Shown here: positions 11,222 to 23,004 of the stretch, one piece after another
How positions within the stretch are numbered: the stretch's first letter is position 1
Layout of the letters: the number at the start of each line of letters is the position of its first letter
Notes under the pieces: generated by a model
Told to the model about the DNA's origin: nothing
Databases searched by the model: none
What the model saw: the letters and a program-made list of their open reading frames with translations, nothing else
Position numbers and translations under genes: made by a program
Assembly (NCBI GenBank): GCA_030374765.1
Contig: JARGXX010000121.1
Location: 62,001 to 126,000, forward strand
From: Agarophyton chilense
Taxonomy: Eukaryota > Rhodophyta > Florideophyceae > Gracilariales > Gracilariaceae
Direction of reading: 5' to 3'
DNA length: 64,000 nt

Positions 11222-13006
11222 AGATGCTTAGCAGCCCTCGCCATGGCCTCAAGGTTCGCGAAAGCGCTGTTAACACCAACAGAATTCATCGGGGGCTGCA
11301 CAGAAGTAACTTCGTCGTCCTTATTGGAACCTTTAGGAGCGAAACAGGGACTAAGATCATCTGAGGAGCCTACTCTAGCAATAGGACCGGCTCCAGCGCG
11401 CCGAGCACGCTTCTTCCGCAGAGATTCACCTTAAGAACTATTTCAACCCTCGGAAGCCTCTTAGTCGCTCAAATTGAGATCATACCGGGCATCCAAGTCG
11501 GCAGTAACCATCTGGGACATCATTTCTGCATTCTACTGTAAGAGATTGACCATAGCGGTTTTCAGATTTTGACCTTTGTGGACAACCGCGGCGTAGCGCG
11601 CCGAGCGACGCGCCCAGGAGCAAGCTTTTCTCAGGAATCTCGCAATGTCCATCGAGGCATTAATACTAACGGTACAGCAGACATGACGGACATCCGAGGC
11701 TGCAGCCGTGACCGAAGCGGGAAAATGCGGAAACGGAGAGGAAGGAGCGATTTGGACGCCCACAGTGAACGTCTGAGCCATCGCATCAACTACAGGGCTT
11801 TCGGTTTCGACAGTAACCTCGCCACGAGGGATGTCCGCTTGAGCGAGTTGCTGCTCATATTAGAGTTCATCCTAAGGAGAGGCGTCCGGAGGAGGTAGAG
11901 GAAGGGATTGCGGTCGGCAACACAACAGCAGACTCGACCGAAGAATTAACCCCCTGAACGGTTAGGACGAAGGGATATTCACCGAAGGATTTTTAATCGG
12001 ACATACCAGCAGGAACCAACGACTTCGCTTCCAAATCAGGCTCAAAGCACAGGGGATCGAAACCAACGGCCTTCGGGTAATAGTCGGGCACATGACGCCT
12101 CGGAATGTCCGATGGTTCATTCCTCAAAGGCTTGGCGGGATAGGCACGAGTCTTATACCGACCCTGCGGATATATCGGAATCGGCGCGAACGAGTCGGTA
12201 TCTTGGTCATAGCAAGGAAATCCGGAAGTTTTGACCCACTCGACTTGTAGGACATGATCCAAAAGGGCCTCGGGCTCCTCGACGGCGAATGGGGTCCCAA
12301 GGACCATATTCTGGATACCCAGGTTCCTTAGGAAACGGATCATGGTGTCCGGAAGCGGGATTAGACGACCTCAAGGACCGGGTATGTTCTCGTCGCGGCA
12401 TACCGTTCAATCATCCGAACGTACATTACCATTTGCTCTGTAATTCGCGGTATCCAGGAAGGCCATAAGAGACATTACGCAGAACTCCACCAAGAGTACC
12501 TGCCAGGCCAACCAAGATCTTCGGTTATTGTCATTGCCCATGAGTTGGGAAGGATAATACGCCAGTACGGACGGCGTGGGAAGCAAAAGGAGCGGCGAGA
12601 TACGCCAGTACGGGGCCCGTTGGTTCTCATCCACGCCGGGCAGCGAGAGATATAATGGAGGACGTGTTTCTGCGCTAATGTCGTGAAACTGAAACTGGTG
12701 CCAACAGAAGAAATCCTCTAGAGATTGACGCAAACGACAATCGGGCCTATGCACCTCGTTCCAGTAGACCCTATTGTACATATAAAACAGGGGGTTATAC
12801 TGCAGTCGGAAGCATACGAGCGCCAAGAGGTTGTGACCCGCCGGACGAAATCTCACATGAGGCGAGATGAAGTCCGCGTATAGGTCCGAAAGGAGTTTGT
12901 CGACCCTGAAGTGGTACTCGGCTTCCTACTCACAGCGGACGTACGGCATGACCGCTTGGTTGAGGGTGAGATAGCCCGTCGTCGAACGCAGATCCACGGG
13001 AACATG
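11222..13006 (-). pseudogene. Element A aORF, C-terminal part (opposite strand to pol)
   Basis: The minus strand carries a protein homologous to the plus-strand ORF at 1-1464. From right to left: a segment read from 13006 (VDLRSTTGYLTLNQAVMPYV), then 12856-12407 (APYWRISPLLLLPTPSVLAY and a hydrophobic WLAWQVLLVEFCVMSLMAFL), then 12343-11993 (MIRFLRNLGIQNMVLGTPF...), 11781-11533 (MDIARFLRKACSWARRSARY), ending near 11222 with a GLLSIC tail. Several stops and frame changes interrupt it. Its N-terminal part is at 31805-32580, separated by element B. It lies tail-to-tail with pol. The function is unknown. Confidence 0.7.
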
Positions 13007-13453
13007 TGTAACGCAATGACGGGTTAAGTCAGCGTACGGGTCTCGACCGGTGCTAGCGTTGTAAAGTGGGTCCTAAGGTTCGAATCCTTGACGGTGACAC
13101 TCCCAGAGTACTTGGTGCAATGGGCTGGCGTTTACTGCGTAGTCCTACACGTTGAAGGTACGGAAACGACGGCTTGAAGACCAAAGGGTGAAACAAATAT
13201 ATTAAAGGGGGTTATTTAGTATCCTAACGGTGCCTACCGTACTCTAAGGGAGAAGCGTCACTCGAGCAAAGTAAATGGTACTGGCTATGCGCTGATATCT
13301 CATTGGCACTGTACTGCTAATCTATTTCACTAATTAAAACAAATGAATAATCTACATGAGTCCACCTGAGGTCGACCCGTACACATGTCACCTGCAAGAT
13401 CCTTCGGGGACCGGAGGCTTACAGGACTCAACGGTTATTATCGTTTCTTCACA
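13007..13453 (-). repeat. Element B 3' LTR
   Basis: On the plus strand it starts TGTAACGCAATGAC and ends TTTCTTCACA. It is preceded (reading minus) by a purine-rich tract, AAGGAGGGAGATA, that fits a polypurine tract. It pairs with 31358-31804. Confidence 0.9.
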
Positions 13454-13466
13454 TATCTCCCTCCTT
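13454..13466 (-). promoter_or_regulatory. Element B polypurine tract
   Basis: Read on the minus strand the tract is AAGGAGGGAGATA, directly before the TGTGAAG start of the 3' LTR. Element A has GATGGAGATA in the same place (32615-32624, plus). Confidence 0.6.
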
Positions 13467-13964
13467 AGGATTCGACCGTCACGGCGAAGTCCAAATTGCC
13501 TCACACGTTTCTGGGGATCTGGCTCTAGTTGGACCCATGGGTGAACCTCCGATGTTGCCTTTGGGGTCGGAACGTCGTGATCCTCAGCGTCCTACTGGCC
13601 TGTACACGAGCGATGCAGTTCCCGACATGTCGGCGTTTTATGACCAATCCGGGGGTTAGTTGTTCTCGTTACCAGTGGGCGCGACGGGGCGTCCCATCGC
13701 CACCATCCTTGGGGGTACCAGTGCGTAAGAGCTGACCCTTGGCGCCAGGTTGGTAATTAGTTCACCTTAGGTACTGTACGTGCACCGGGGGGGTTCCTCG
13801 CCGCTTTTCCTATCCTTCGGTACTCTTTTGAGAACCCTACGCGCGTTGTCTGCCGTGAACCACGGTGCGCGCTTCGTCCATTCAAAGTCATGTCAGTCAT
13901 CCTGCCCGATTCGGTTTCATCTTTCCTTCTTCCCTTTTCAGTATTCCTCCATTGGTCGCGCGCG

Positions 13965-14658
13965 ATGCCGCGATCGCCTTATAAAACCGTCAGATATGCC
14001 ATTCTCCCTCCGGACTATGCCACTTCTGTCGGTGTCCCTATCCATTTCCCGGCGGACCAACCTGTGGGCAGCGGCATCATGGCTTCTAACAACAAATCAG
14101 GGAGCTTTTCGGGATATTAAGAGGCTTATGGGCGCCCCGGGGGCCGCTTTGAACAAAGCATCGGACGACATCCGCGGGCAGTGCGTCATGCCCTTCTGCC
14201 GTTCTGTTGGAATTAATGCCTCGACGGACATTGCGACAGTCCTAAGGAAAGCTTACTCCTGGGTGCATCGCTCGGTGCGCTACGCCGCGGTTGCCCAACA
14301 GGGTGAGGATCTAAAGACCGCCATGGTCAATCTTCTGCAGCAGATTGCGCAGGCGATGTCCCAGATGGTTACTGGTGACTTGGATGCCCGAAATGGTCTC
14401 ACTTTGAGTGACCGGGAGCTTTCCGATGGTGACAATAGTTCCTCAGGTGAATCTCCGCCGATGGATCGTGCTCGGCTGGCTGGGATCGCTTCAGGTGGTC
14501 TAGTTGGCTCTTCGGGTGACCCTAGTCCCGGTTTCGCTCCTTCAGGTTCCAATGAGGACGACGGAGTTACTCCTGCGCTGCCCCAGTGGGTCCTGTTGGT
14601 GTTTGAAGCGCTTCCGCGAACCTTAAGATCATACCAAGGGCTGTTAGGCATCTGTTAG
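13965..14658 (+). pseudogene. Element B aORF, internally deleted
   Basis: The start region (MPRSPYKTVRYAILPPDY...) matches A's N-terminal aORF piece at 31805-32199. The frame closes at 14120 and coding resumes one frame over, joining GRHPRAVRHALLPF directly to the coil-like region INASTDIATVLRKAYSW...AVAQQGEDLKTAMVNLLQQ, a Ser/Asp-rich linker and a hydrophobic VLLVFEALPRTL tail. The central conserved block seen at 1-810 and 11993-12998 is missing, so about 1 kb was deleted. The stop at 14656-14658 abuts the minus-strand pol end. Confidence 0.7.
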
Positions 14659-16583
14659 TTACTAGCGTAAGTTAAATAAGGTAGTGCTAGTGCTTTCCCA
14701 AGGTCTTTCTTGCATCTCAAATATGCGTGCCTCGGGACGGCGTCCCATCTTGAGAGCGTCCCGGGTCTTCTTAAGGTGTCTCCGAAGGACTGACTTTGTT
14801 CCCTGATGCGGAAGCTACGACCAACCGTCGTGCTTCGGCGAACCGTCGTTTCGGGAGGCGGTTTGGGAGGCGTTTTTCGGATTACTCGGACCAATGGGTG
14901 CCCCCTCCTGAAGGCCGGGCTCCGAGTGGATGATTCTGCGCCAATAGCGTGCGAAAAAAATAGCCGGAATACTTTGAGGCTCTTGCAAAATATCTTCCTC
15001 AGGTGTGAAGCCGAACCAACGGACGTGATAGGGCATAGTTCCATCTTCTCCCATACCGGCGGAGATGATGCTGTCAATCAAATATTCCGGTTTGGGTTCA
15101 TCCTCCGGAAGGAGAGTGTCGTCCAGAAGGGCGAATCCATCGGAGTCGGTTGGGAGCGATTGGTCATAGTAGTTTGCATTGACCATCGTGTCTGTGGGGC
15201 TAGTCGAGTCCTTGGGAACTGCTTTAGGGGGTGTGGAGACTTTAGTGTCGACCTGAAGTCGTGGTGCTTTCGTTGGGCCAGGGGGCTGGGACGTTGGTGG
15301 TCCGGAGGAACTGGGAGCTCGTGTCATGCGGTCAATAGACACGGTATCCTGTAGGCCGTCAATGAGTAAATTTATGGTGTGATCATGAGCCTTAAGGACT
15401 TTGTATGGTCCCGTAGAGCGGGGTAAGAGCTTCCGCATAGTGTCCTCGAGTTCCTCACTGTCCTTCGCTGGCCAGTCCAAGGAAGCCAGATCTCCTTTCC
15501 CAAATGTCTGTGTGTTCCAAACGGCTTTGTTGAAGTTGTACTTATAGCGCTGTTGAGCATTTGTTAGTACAGTTCTGGCTGATTGGAGAATTCAGTCAAT
15601 GCGTCGGCGCGAGTAGCGCTTCGCTTGGGTAGGAGTCATCCCTTCAGTTATGTCCTGGGGTATGATAGACTCCTGAAGGTCAACAGCTATCCGCAGCGTC
15701 GCTCTCGTTAGCGTTAAGGCGAAAGGCGTTGTCCCTTTTTAAGCGTTTACCTGCGTGTTGTAGGCATAAACCGGTGGCTCAACGTATTTGTCCCAGGCCA
15801 ATTGGTGCTCCGAAACGTATTGCGCCTATCGGTCCAGAAGGGTACGGTTGAAGCGTTCGGCTTGGCCATTGGTTTGCGGGTGGTACGCCGTGGTGGTCAC
15901 GTGTTTGATACCAAAGGTAGCACAGACATGCGAGAAGAATTTGGATACAAACTGGCTGCCGTTACCCGTAAGGAGGTAGAGTGGCATGCTATATGGATCA
16001 ACCCAGTAGGAAAAGAAGGCCGTGGCGTCATCCGTGGCTGTTGTCTTTCCTAGGGGTAGGGCTCGAGTAAGTTTGGTAAACCAATCGGTTAAAACCAAAA
16101 CAAACCGTTTCCCATGGGACGACTTAGGCAAAGGCTTATGTATATCCATTGCAACGAATTCCATTGGACCTTGGGAAGGGAAGAGCTTCAATCTGGCCTG
16201 ATGGTTGGCTCGAGAACCTCGGATCTGTGCGCAAGATGCACAGTTCCGTGCGATTTGCCATAGGTCCAGCGCCATTAGTGACCAGTAGAAGAACTTCCTT
16301 AGGGTCTGCTACATTCTTCGGCCTCCAGGATGGCCAGCCAAGCGGGGGAAGTGGGCGAGGTATAGAAATCACGCCCTTAGCAAAGTTGGTACTACCCGTT
16401 GGAGTGCACCATTTAGCGTTGAGCGGTGAGATAGTAGTCCAAACCGGTCATAGTCGAATAGGCATACTGGAGTTCCCACCAATTGGGCTGTTTAATTGCA
16501 GTACCTGTCTTCGACCTGCGCCTAAAGGAGTTCCCCAATTGCTATTGGGAGGAGTTCTTTTTTCTCCGGATCTATCGCGTTAA
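14659..16583 (-). pseudogene. pol: Element B integrase and chromodomain, broken
   Basis: Reading minus from about 16580: an HPRLxGH-like zinc-finger start, then CASCAQIRGSRANHQ, the catalytic core FVAMDIHKPLPK, YLLTGNGSQFVSKFF and HPQTNGQAERFNR (16275-15826). The second catalytic aspartate is G here (TGNG for TDNG), which should inactivate it. The linker is in shifted frames to about 15480, then an SH3-like stretch KVLKAHDHTINLLIDG and a chromodomain at 15087-14932 (EYLIDSIISAG...YHVRWFGFTPEED...FFARYWRRI). The tail contains PPKPPPETTVRRST. Confidence 0.8.
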
Positions 16584-17540
16584 CCTGAGGTGGTGCCAAA
16601 TTGGGCGGTACTGTTTCCCAGTCCTATAGGTATAATTCGTTCTTCTTTACCTCAGGATCCTCCGATTGCACCTTACCCATAAGGCCATCTGTTTCCGTGT
16701 AGTCCTGAGGTCCATCATCTTTATAGGGCGTGGGAATTAGGTCGTCCAATGGGGTGTCATCAGTTCCGTCGGCGATGATTCGCGAAAGGGCATCCGCTTC
16801 CTGGTGCTTGATGCATGGCTTATAGGTTATCTCGTAGTCATATTCTGACAGCCGGAGGCGCCACCGAGCGAGGCGACTCGATGCATCGGTCCTACTGACT
16901 AGCCAGCCGAGTGAGTCATTGTCTGTCCTAGTGGTAAACCTGGTTCCCTCGAGGTACGGACGGAGTGTCAATATGGACCATACGATGGCTAGACATTCCT
17001 TTTCGGTCATACTGTATTTTCGCTCCGCGCTGGTGAGCGTTCTGCTCCAGTAGCCAATAGGTCGATAGTCCTTCGCTGACTCCTGTTCCTGCAGCAGTGC
17101 TTAACCCACTTGGACATCAGAGGCATCTGTGTCCAGGGCGAAAGGCCTATTGGTCTTTGGTAAGGCCAATATGGGCGGGTTCAGCATTTTGTCCTTTAGG
17201 GTCTGAAATGCTTCGTACTGGTCATCTGTAAGGGCTTCGAACTCCGAAGGTGTTCCCTTCTCTTCAGCATCGCGTTGAGAGGGGCCGAGATCTTGGAAAA
17301 CCCTTGGACGAACCATCGGTAACCGTTTCATAAGCCCACGAAGGAACGTAGTTCCGTGTGGGTCCTAGGAGGCTTAGCCTGGCGAATCGCATTCGTTGTC
17401 CGTGTGCCCACCTTTAGTATTCCTGGGAGGACGACGTGAACGAGATATTAAACTAAGGCCTGGAAGAAAGGGCATTTGCAGAGTTTTTGTGTTACTCCAG
17501 CGTCCTGTAGGATTCTTAGCACCTTCTTCACGAGGCGTTA
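16584..17540 (-). pseudogene. pol: Element B RNase H
   Basis: RNase H removes RNA from the hybrid during reverse transcription. The minus strand shows a connection segment QYEAFQTLKDKMLNPPILAL, the first catalytic D (RPFALDTDASDVQVG), then MTEKECLAIVWSILTLRPYL with the active-site E and RTDNDSLGWLV, followed by LARWRLRLSEYDYEITYKP and the H-x-x-A-D-A-L-S-R end. Stops near 17100 and 17335 divide it. Confidence 0.8.
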
Positions 17541-18313
17541 GTGTTTCTTTACGGTCCGTGAGAGGATGATAACGTCATCCAAATAGACCAGGGCGAACTT
17601 CCATTTGACTCTGGACAGTATAATGTCCATTACCCGTTGGAACGTGGCTGGTGCATTCTTCAAACCAAAGGGCATGCAAGTTAATCTGAACATACCTTCA
17701 TGGGTGGTAAAGGTTGTCAGCGCTCTCGCGTCTTCGGCCAAAGGGATGTGCTAGTATCCCGAGTTAGCGTCCAGTGTGGTAAATACTACAGCTTCGCCTA
17801 ATGAATCCAAACAGTCGTCCATGCGGGGTATCGGGTATGAGTCCCTCTCGGTTACTGCGTTCAGCTTCCTGTAGTCGACACAGAACCTGACGGGGCCCTC
17901 TTTCTGCGCCACAAGAACAAGGGGACTTGCCCATTCGGGGGGGTTTGGAGGCGCCGGCTCTATGACTTGCGCTTTGCGCATCTTGTCCATCTGGTCGACG
18001 ACAATTTCCCAACACTTAAGGCCGGTACGGTATGGGTGCTGGAACTCTGGTCTAGCATCATCCTGAAGGTCAAGGCAGTGTCTAGTGGCTCCGATTGTGC
18101 CCAATCTACCTGACCACCTGGCCTGGTATTCCCTGAGGAGATCAAGTACCTGGGGCCTATTTGATTCGAATTCTTCGGCGATGGCGACCGTCCCCCCAAA
18201 GAGTCGACGTCCTCGTCGGGAATTGGCGTCGCAAGATTATCCATTTGGGCCTCCATAATGGCCAAGGGCGTGGGTAGAGTGATACCAATCACTGTACCTT
18301 TAGGTATCCGCAC
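17541..18313 (-). pseudogene. pol: Element B reverse transcriptase
   Basis: RT motifs are in order on the minus strand: ASPLVLVAQKEGPVRFCVDY, R-K-L-N-A, D-S-Y-P-I-P-R-M-D, FTTLDANSGYW with the first catalytic D, FTTHEGMFRLTCMPFGLKNA, then VYLDDVIILS with the paired aspartates. A stop near 17751 separates the first half (18104-17751) from the second (17741-17538). The catalytic residues are intact, but the reading frame is not. Confidence 0.85.
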
Positions 18314-18343
18314 GGGTTTATCTCGGAATTTGGTGATTTCGAC

Positions 18344-18904
18344 CTAGAAGGCCCTGTTGGGGTGGATGTCCATTACTCCATTGGTCATCAAGGTAAGGTG
18401 CTTCAGAACCGTTTTCGGGTGGTTCTGAATCGTTACGATACCTGAGGACTGAAAATGGACCGATACAGCGATTTGGGTCATCGGCTGTGTCGTTATAGCA
18501 TTTGACAGGCGAACCTTATTGGAATTCTTGTTTTCAAAGACTACCGCCCGTTTGCGGTTTGATTCTGGCCCTGGGGTTGAACCAGTTATGGAGATGGAAG
18601 GTGCGCGGTAAAACGCGACTTTCCTAAGGCCTGCATAAATGGCCTTAATGTATCGGTCGATAAAGGAGGTCCCTAGGATTGCTTCTGCGCCTGAGTTACG
18701 ACAAACAAGGAACCACGTGCGTACTTTGAACTGTCCTGCTTGGAGATAAAGTGGTACTATCCCTTCAATGTCCATTGGTTTACGAGATGCATCGGTAATC
18801 CTTGGGGTTTCCCTTGCCTGAACGAAATCTTGCCAACCCAGTGGGAGCAGCTTAGGATGGACCAGATTGGGACCAGCGCCTGTGTCGAATACAGCTGTGG
18901 TCAC
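18344..18904 (-). pseudogene. pol: Element B aspartic protease
   Basis: The retropepsin that would cut Gag-Pol shows the active-site motif VFDTGAGPNLV near residue 6, a hydrophobic strand FKVRTWFLVC and the second conserved AILGTSFIDR. It is open for 186 codons but not joined in frame to gag or RT. Confidence 0.8.
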
Positions 18905-19015
18905 TCGAGAGTTGTTGGAACGAAGTCCTACGATAACTTGAACTTTATAGTTCTCTTTCCTGAGGATACAGACGGGGTCGTTACTTTGTTTCCATTGTGT
19001 TTCATCCTGAGTGGT

Positions 19016-20083
19016 TCATTGTGGATGGTCTGTATTGGGAAGTGAGGAGCTCTTTGGCTCATGACCGTCCAATTCGTTGAGGCAGGGGCTTAAAGAGGGA
19101 GGATTTTCCTCGAGTCGTCCCTCTAGGAGTTTTCCGATGGGGTTTTTGTTTCTTCCTGAGGATAGGGTTCTTCCACGGGGTCGCCCGTAGGATCTACGAT
19201 GGCGTGGACCTGTGGGGCCTTGATCAGAGTGTCCTGAGGCTTGGCATAGCGTGACCTTCCACGGGTTTCTGTGATTCATTGCTGTGCCTTGTTATACATT
19301 CCTCCGGATCTCTGCACCCGCTAATGTTCTTCCCATAGGGCTAGGAGGGTTTTTCGTGAGTTCTCAGGCAGATACCTCGTACAGTCACACGGTTGGGTCA
19401 GTGATAGGCAGAGGAAGCAGGCCCTTGGGGAGCGAAGAAAAACGTCCTTGCGGCGCGGAAAGGGAGAACACATAGGTGTGGGTGGTTCAGTGGTTGCTGT
19501 AGTTCCTTGGGAGGTGTATGATGGGTGCCCGGACGGAGGAGCACTGAAATTGACCGCGATGACGTCTCCCGAATCGGCGTAATGGAGTGAAGCATCCATG
19601 TCCGACTCCGTGGAGTTAACCAAATGGGCTTGGTTGGGTTTACGCAATGGAGTTGCGTGTCCTCTGGTTATATCAGAGTTGCGCCTGGAGTTTCTGTATG
19701 TTTTGCCATAACCCTCGGCGTAAGTAACGAGCCTTCGGAAAGAGTATGGCGGGTTTGACGTGGGATAATTGCGCACATGTGTCCGAATGGCAGGGAGCAA
19801 TCCCGTGATGAAGTGGCGTTTAAGCCGTACTTCGAAGAACACTTTTTCACGTCGGTAAGCCTTTTTCCATAGGTCGTCTACGAAAGCCGATTCGGTCATG
19901 TTGGAGCTCTGCCTAAAGGATAATACTTCCTGGTTGGCATCAATTATAACGTCATCCGCGGCATAAGTTTCCAAGAGGTAATGAACAACCTGAGGGTATG
20001 ACCTGAAGAGCTCACGGTCTTGAACATCCACGAGGTCAGTTTTGCCAGATACCTTCGGAACCACTCGGTCACGCGCCTGTCCT
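19016..20083 (-). pseudogene. gag: Element B gag, C-terminal part (after element C)
   Basis: Gag resumes left of element C as ARDRVVPKVSGKTDL...LFRSYPQVVHYLLETYA, matching element A at 8210-8340, then LRFRQ-like capsid sequence and a linker. A degenerate zinc knuckle (ACFLCLSLTQPCDC, no H) lies near 19395-19440. A further open piece at 19279-19016 is basic and Pro-rich. The reading up to the first stop is long (to 19321), but the first codons at 20090-20121 belong to element C's LTR. Confidence 0.75.
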
Positions 20084-20088
20084 GTAAG
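20084..20088. repeat. Target-site duplication of element C, left copy
   Basis: GTAAG here and GTAGG at 29977-29981 flank element C. The uninterrupted gag of element A has GTGAG at the same place (8190-8215, opposite strand), which confirms the insertion point. Confidence 0.85.
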
Positions 20089-20803
20089 TGTCGTATCCGC
20101 TCTAACGGAAATAGCAGACACCTGCGACAGCGTTCTGACTTCTGATGGGTCGCTTGCGGCGAAGGAAAAGGGGTGGTAGAGTTACAACACCAGCGGGCTG
20201 GAAGTAGGGTGTAAGGCCACTACTCGCCAGCGAGGGTGAACAGTGCAACTGTAAAACGTTGATGGAATGTAGGTACGAGACGGCTCGTGATGTTTTGGGG
20301 ACTGACTATCTATTATAGCTCGTCCGGATCTCAGGTTGAGGAATCCTAAACGAGGAACAGAATAGTCATGATGCCCATGTTGTCTCCTTTACTTGGAGTC
20401 GGCGCTCACCTCTGGTACACTATATACTGTGTACCAGGGTGAGTGCCCCAATAAATATATAAATAATACCCAGTGATCAGCCACTTAGCCAAACAACTGT
20501 ATGGGTATGGTCCCTAATGGACGTCTAGATACAAAGGGTAGTAAAGCCCTCCACGTGGATCGCCACTACATGTGCCGTTGCCAGTATGGCATTCCCCTAG
20601 GAAGGGTCGCAACTATGCGCGTGCCGTGGTAAGCCACTCGACCCATGACGCAACGTGTTCCACTAAGACATTCTGCCTCTAGAAATCCTATGCGGGATGC
20701 AGTTTCATATCACAATGCTGATGAAATCACTCACTTTTGAGTTCCAACCGCGGTTTCGCAAAAAAACAACCTATCGGATTCCCCGACATAGTAGAATACT
20801 ACA
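20089..20803 (-). repeat. Element C 3' LTR
   Basis: On the plus strand it starts TGTCGTATCCGC and ends GAATACTACA. The adjoining AACCCCCCTCG is, on the minus strand, a CGAGGGGGGTT polypurine tract. It contains a 9-bp inverted repeat around TATATA (20412-20437). Confidence 0.9.
20412..20437. promoter_or_regulatory. TATA-centred inverted repeat in element C LTR
   Basis: CTGGTACAC and GTGTACCAG are perfect inverted arms around TATATACT. The other LTR has CTGGTACAC-TATATAAT-GTGTACCA at 29584-29609. The TATA core could be the LTR promoter on either strand, and the transcript could form a hairpin. The function is inferred. Confidence 0.4.
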
Positions 20804-20814
20804 AACCCCCCTCG
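20804..20814 (-). promoter_or_regulatory. Element C polypurine tract
   Basis: On the minus strand it reads as a CGAGGGGGGTT run directly before the LTR start TGTAGTATTC, the expected primer for plus-strand synthesis. Confidence 0.65.
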
Positions 20815-20971
20815 TTAAGCGCGAACCATGGGGAACGCAAGAAGCGTTTATTCGCAGTTGGACCGGTGTTCCAGGTACTCATCGTCATCACGAATTCCGT
20901 GCCGCCCGACCAAGTCTTACATTTCTCAACAGCATTCTGTTCCTCACCGCTCTTCAGCTCGATCTATCGCG

Positions 20972-22666
20972 ATGGATCCGAACGCCGGGTCTAACCCGTT
21001 TCAGCCCTCCTCTGAGGATGTGCCTTCTGGGGCTGCGTCCAACACTGCTGGTTCTGCGTCGCAGCCTACTGCTCAACTCGGTCCATACCGTTCGTTCCCC
21101 ACACCGTACACCGGATTCCGGTCGGTACCGTTACCTCAGCCCACCGTGGCATCGATGCCGAACGCGGCTTACGTCGCCTCTGCGGGTGTGATTCGAGCTT
21201 TTTTTCGTCGTGCTCAGCGGAGTTACCCGCACCTTGACGGATTTCTGTGGACGAGATCCCCTCTACAACGTTGAGCTTTTCGCACAAGCGCCCTGGTTTG
21301 ATCCAGTTTCTATCCGCGATGACGCGTTGATACAACAGTATGCACACGGTGGGTACTTCCCTGACGGTATTCCGGAAAACGCGATTTATAGCGACGACTG
21401 GGCGAGGCATATTGCTTTGCCTGACAACGCAATTGCGCGATATTCAACAGAAACCTTGTCCGAAGCACTTACGCGGTTCACCAAGCTGAATTACCAGCGT
21501 CTTCACCGATTCATCAGTACGGTTCTCCTCACGCAGGACTGGAAACTAGATACCCCGAAAGCCCGTACCGACGGTAAAGGTTACTTGTACACCAAGACAC
21601 TAGTTGAAGTCGATGTTAGCGGTTGGCGCGGTGTACGCGGTGTGCGCAGTGTGCGTGATGCAGCTCTCTGCTTTCAGCAGCCTTTTCTCCGTGAGAACAT
21701 CCGCTTCCTTCGAAAGCGTGACAGTACCTATTGGGATTATCCCCGTTAAGAACGTCGTACTCGATCACGTTTGGGCTATTTGGTGCCGTATCAAATGGTC
21801 GAGATTGACCGCATCCAGCGGAACGCCCGCTTCGGGCGCTACATCGGTATTCCGGAGCATTGGGCGGTGATCGATAGTTCTCGTGGTTGCCCTGTGGAGC
21901 TCCCACCGGAGATCTCCTACATCGGGTCCGCGTTGGTTAATGACCCGTTCTCGGGATATTGGACGGTGGTTTATACCGAGTTTATCGCCAAGATGGCCGT
22001 CTTCCTCCTGTGGGATGCTTATGATACCTTTAGAGTTTGGTACATGTCGCCCACAGCGCGAAAGTAAGCGAGAGAACTCGATCTTTCCCTGGTCCTGGGA
22101 TCCCGTGCGAACCATGCCGACTTCCTCTATCTTGTGGATTTGATCGACAGTGTCGATTGGTCTGCATTGCCAGCTGATCAATCCGCTCGCGGAACCAATG
22201 GAAGACACCACGACCATTCTCCTGGACAAACAGCAAGTGCTGGAGATTTCATTTGGTACGACCCCTGGACGCGCCAGTTGATCCCCTCCGAGCAGGCTCG
22301 CTTTCTCCGGGAGAACCCGCGTGACATGCCACCGAACCAGCTTACTGGATACGTGTACGATGCTACTCCATCCGAGAACGGAGAGGAACCGTATGAGGAA
22401 GTGCCAGGAGCTGAGGCTGAACTCGATTATGAGGACGAGCCAGAGCTGGCAGGCGTAGCGACTTCCGTCGATCAATCCGCAGCGGCGGGAGTTGCTCAAC
22501 AGTACTCTCATGGTTTTTTTCCCAACAACGGATTGCAGTGCCGGTCGAAGATCCAGGCTTGGATCCGCTGAAGCAGTTCCTCTTAGATGCGGGCTTTCCC
22601 GTGGACCAAATTGAGGGTCATCGCGCACAGCTTCTTGCGAACCTGCGTGCTCGCACGTCTCTTTGA
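20972..22666 (+). pseudogene. Element C aORF (opposite strand to pol)
   Basis: Starting at ATG 20972 (MDPNAGSNPFQPSSEDVPSG) the plus strand encodes a Pro/Ser-rich N-terminus, then after frame changes a folded-looking region at 21210-21749 (WKLDTPKARTDGKGYLYTKT), 21771-22067 (VPYQMVEIDRIQRNARFGRY and a hydrophobic FIAKMAVFLLWDAYDTFRVW), and 22134-22571 (GDFIWYDPWTRQLIPSEQAR, then an acidic E/D stretch), ending LLANLRARTSL at 22666. At least three frameshifts are needed. The layout (disordered head, hydrophobic middle, acidic linker) resembles the A/B and D aORFs, and there is weak block similarity to D (GYENIV / W-Y-D). The product is unrecognised. Confidence 0.6.
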
Positions 22667-22769
22667 TAATCCTAGAAAAGACTCCTAGTCAACACCCTTG
22701 CGGTGATATCTTGATACCAATAAACTCCGGTGACTTCGTATCTTCACGTTCCCTTCTTATCTTCTAGTC

Positions 22770-22980
22770 TTCATCTCTTCTCGCTTCTTGCTTCTCGAGT
22801 TTCATATATCCCTTCTTGCTTCTCGAGTTCTTCAATCATCTCTTCTCGCTTCTCGAGTTCTTCAATCCTTCTTCTCTCGCTTCTCGAGTTCTTTCTAGGT
22901 GATAATCAGTAAATGTCCTGTGCTTGCGTGTTTTCACTTTTCTTCCACACGACTTATTGTATTCTTCTCGCCTTTCGAGT
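22770..22980. repeat. Tandem repeat between element C aORF and pol
   Basis: About four imperfect units of roughly 30 bp share the core GCTTCTCGAGTTCTTCAATC, with a weaker unit near 22965. The plus strand is pyrimidine-rich and the element's sense strand purine-rich. It occupies the gap between the two convergent genes of element C. Confidence 0.75.
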
Positions 22981-23004
22981 TTTTACTACCTTGGTAGCCC
23001 ATAC

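Noticed and set aside
6453..13453. An element with inverted LTRs formed by 6453-6898 and 13007-13453
   Set aside because: The inverted pair is explained by element B's insertion; the true partner of the left LTR is 32625-33070 in direct orientation.
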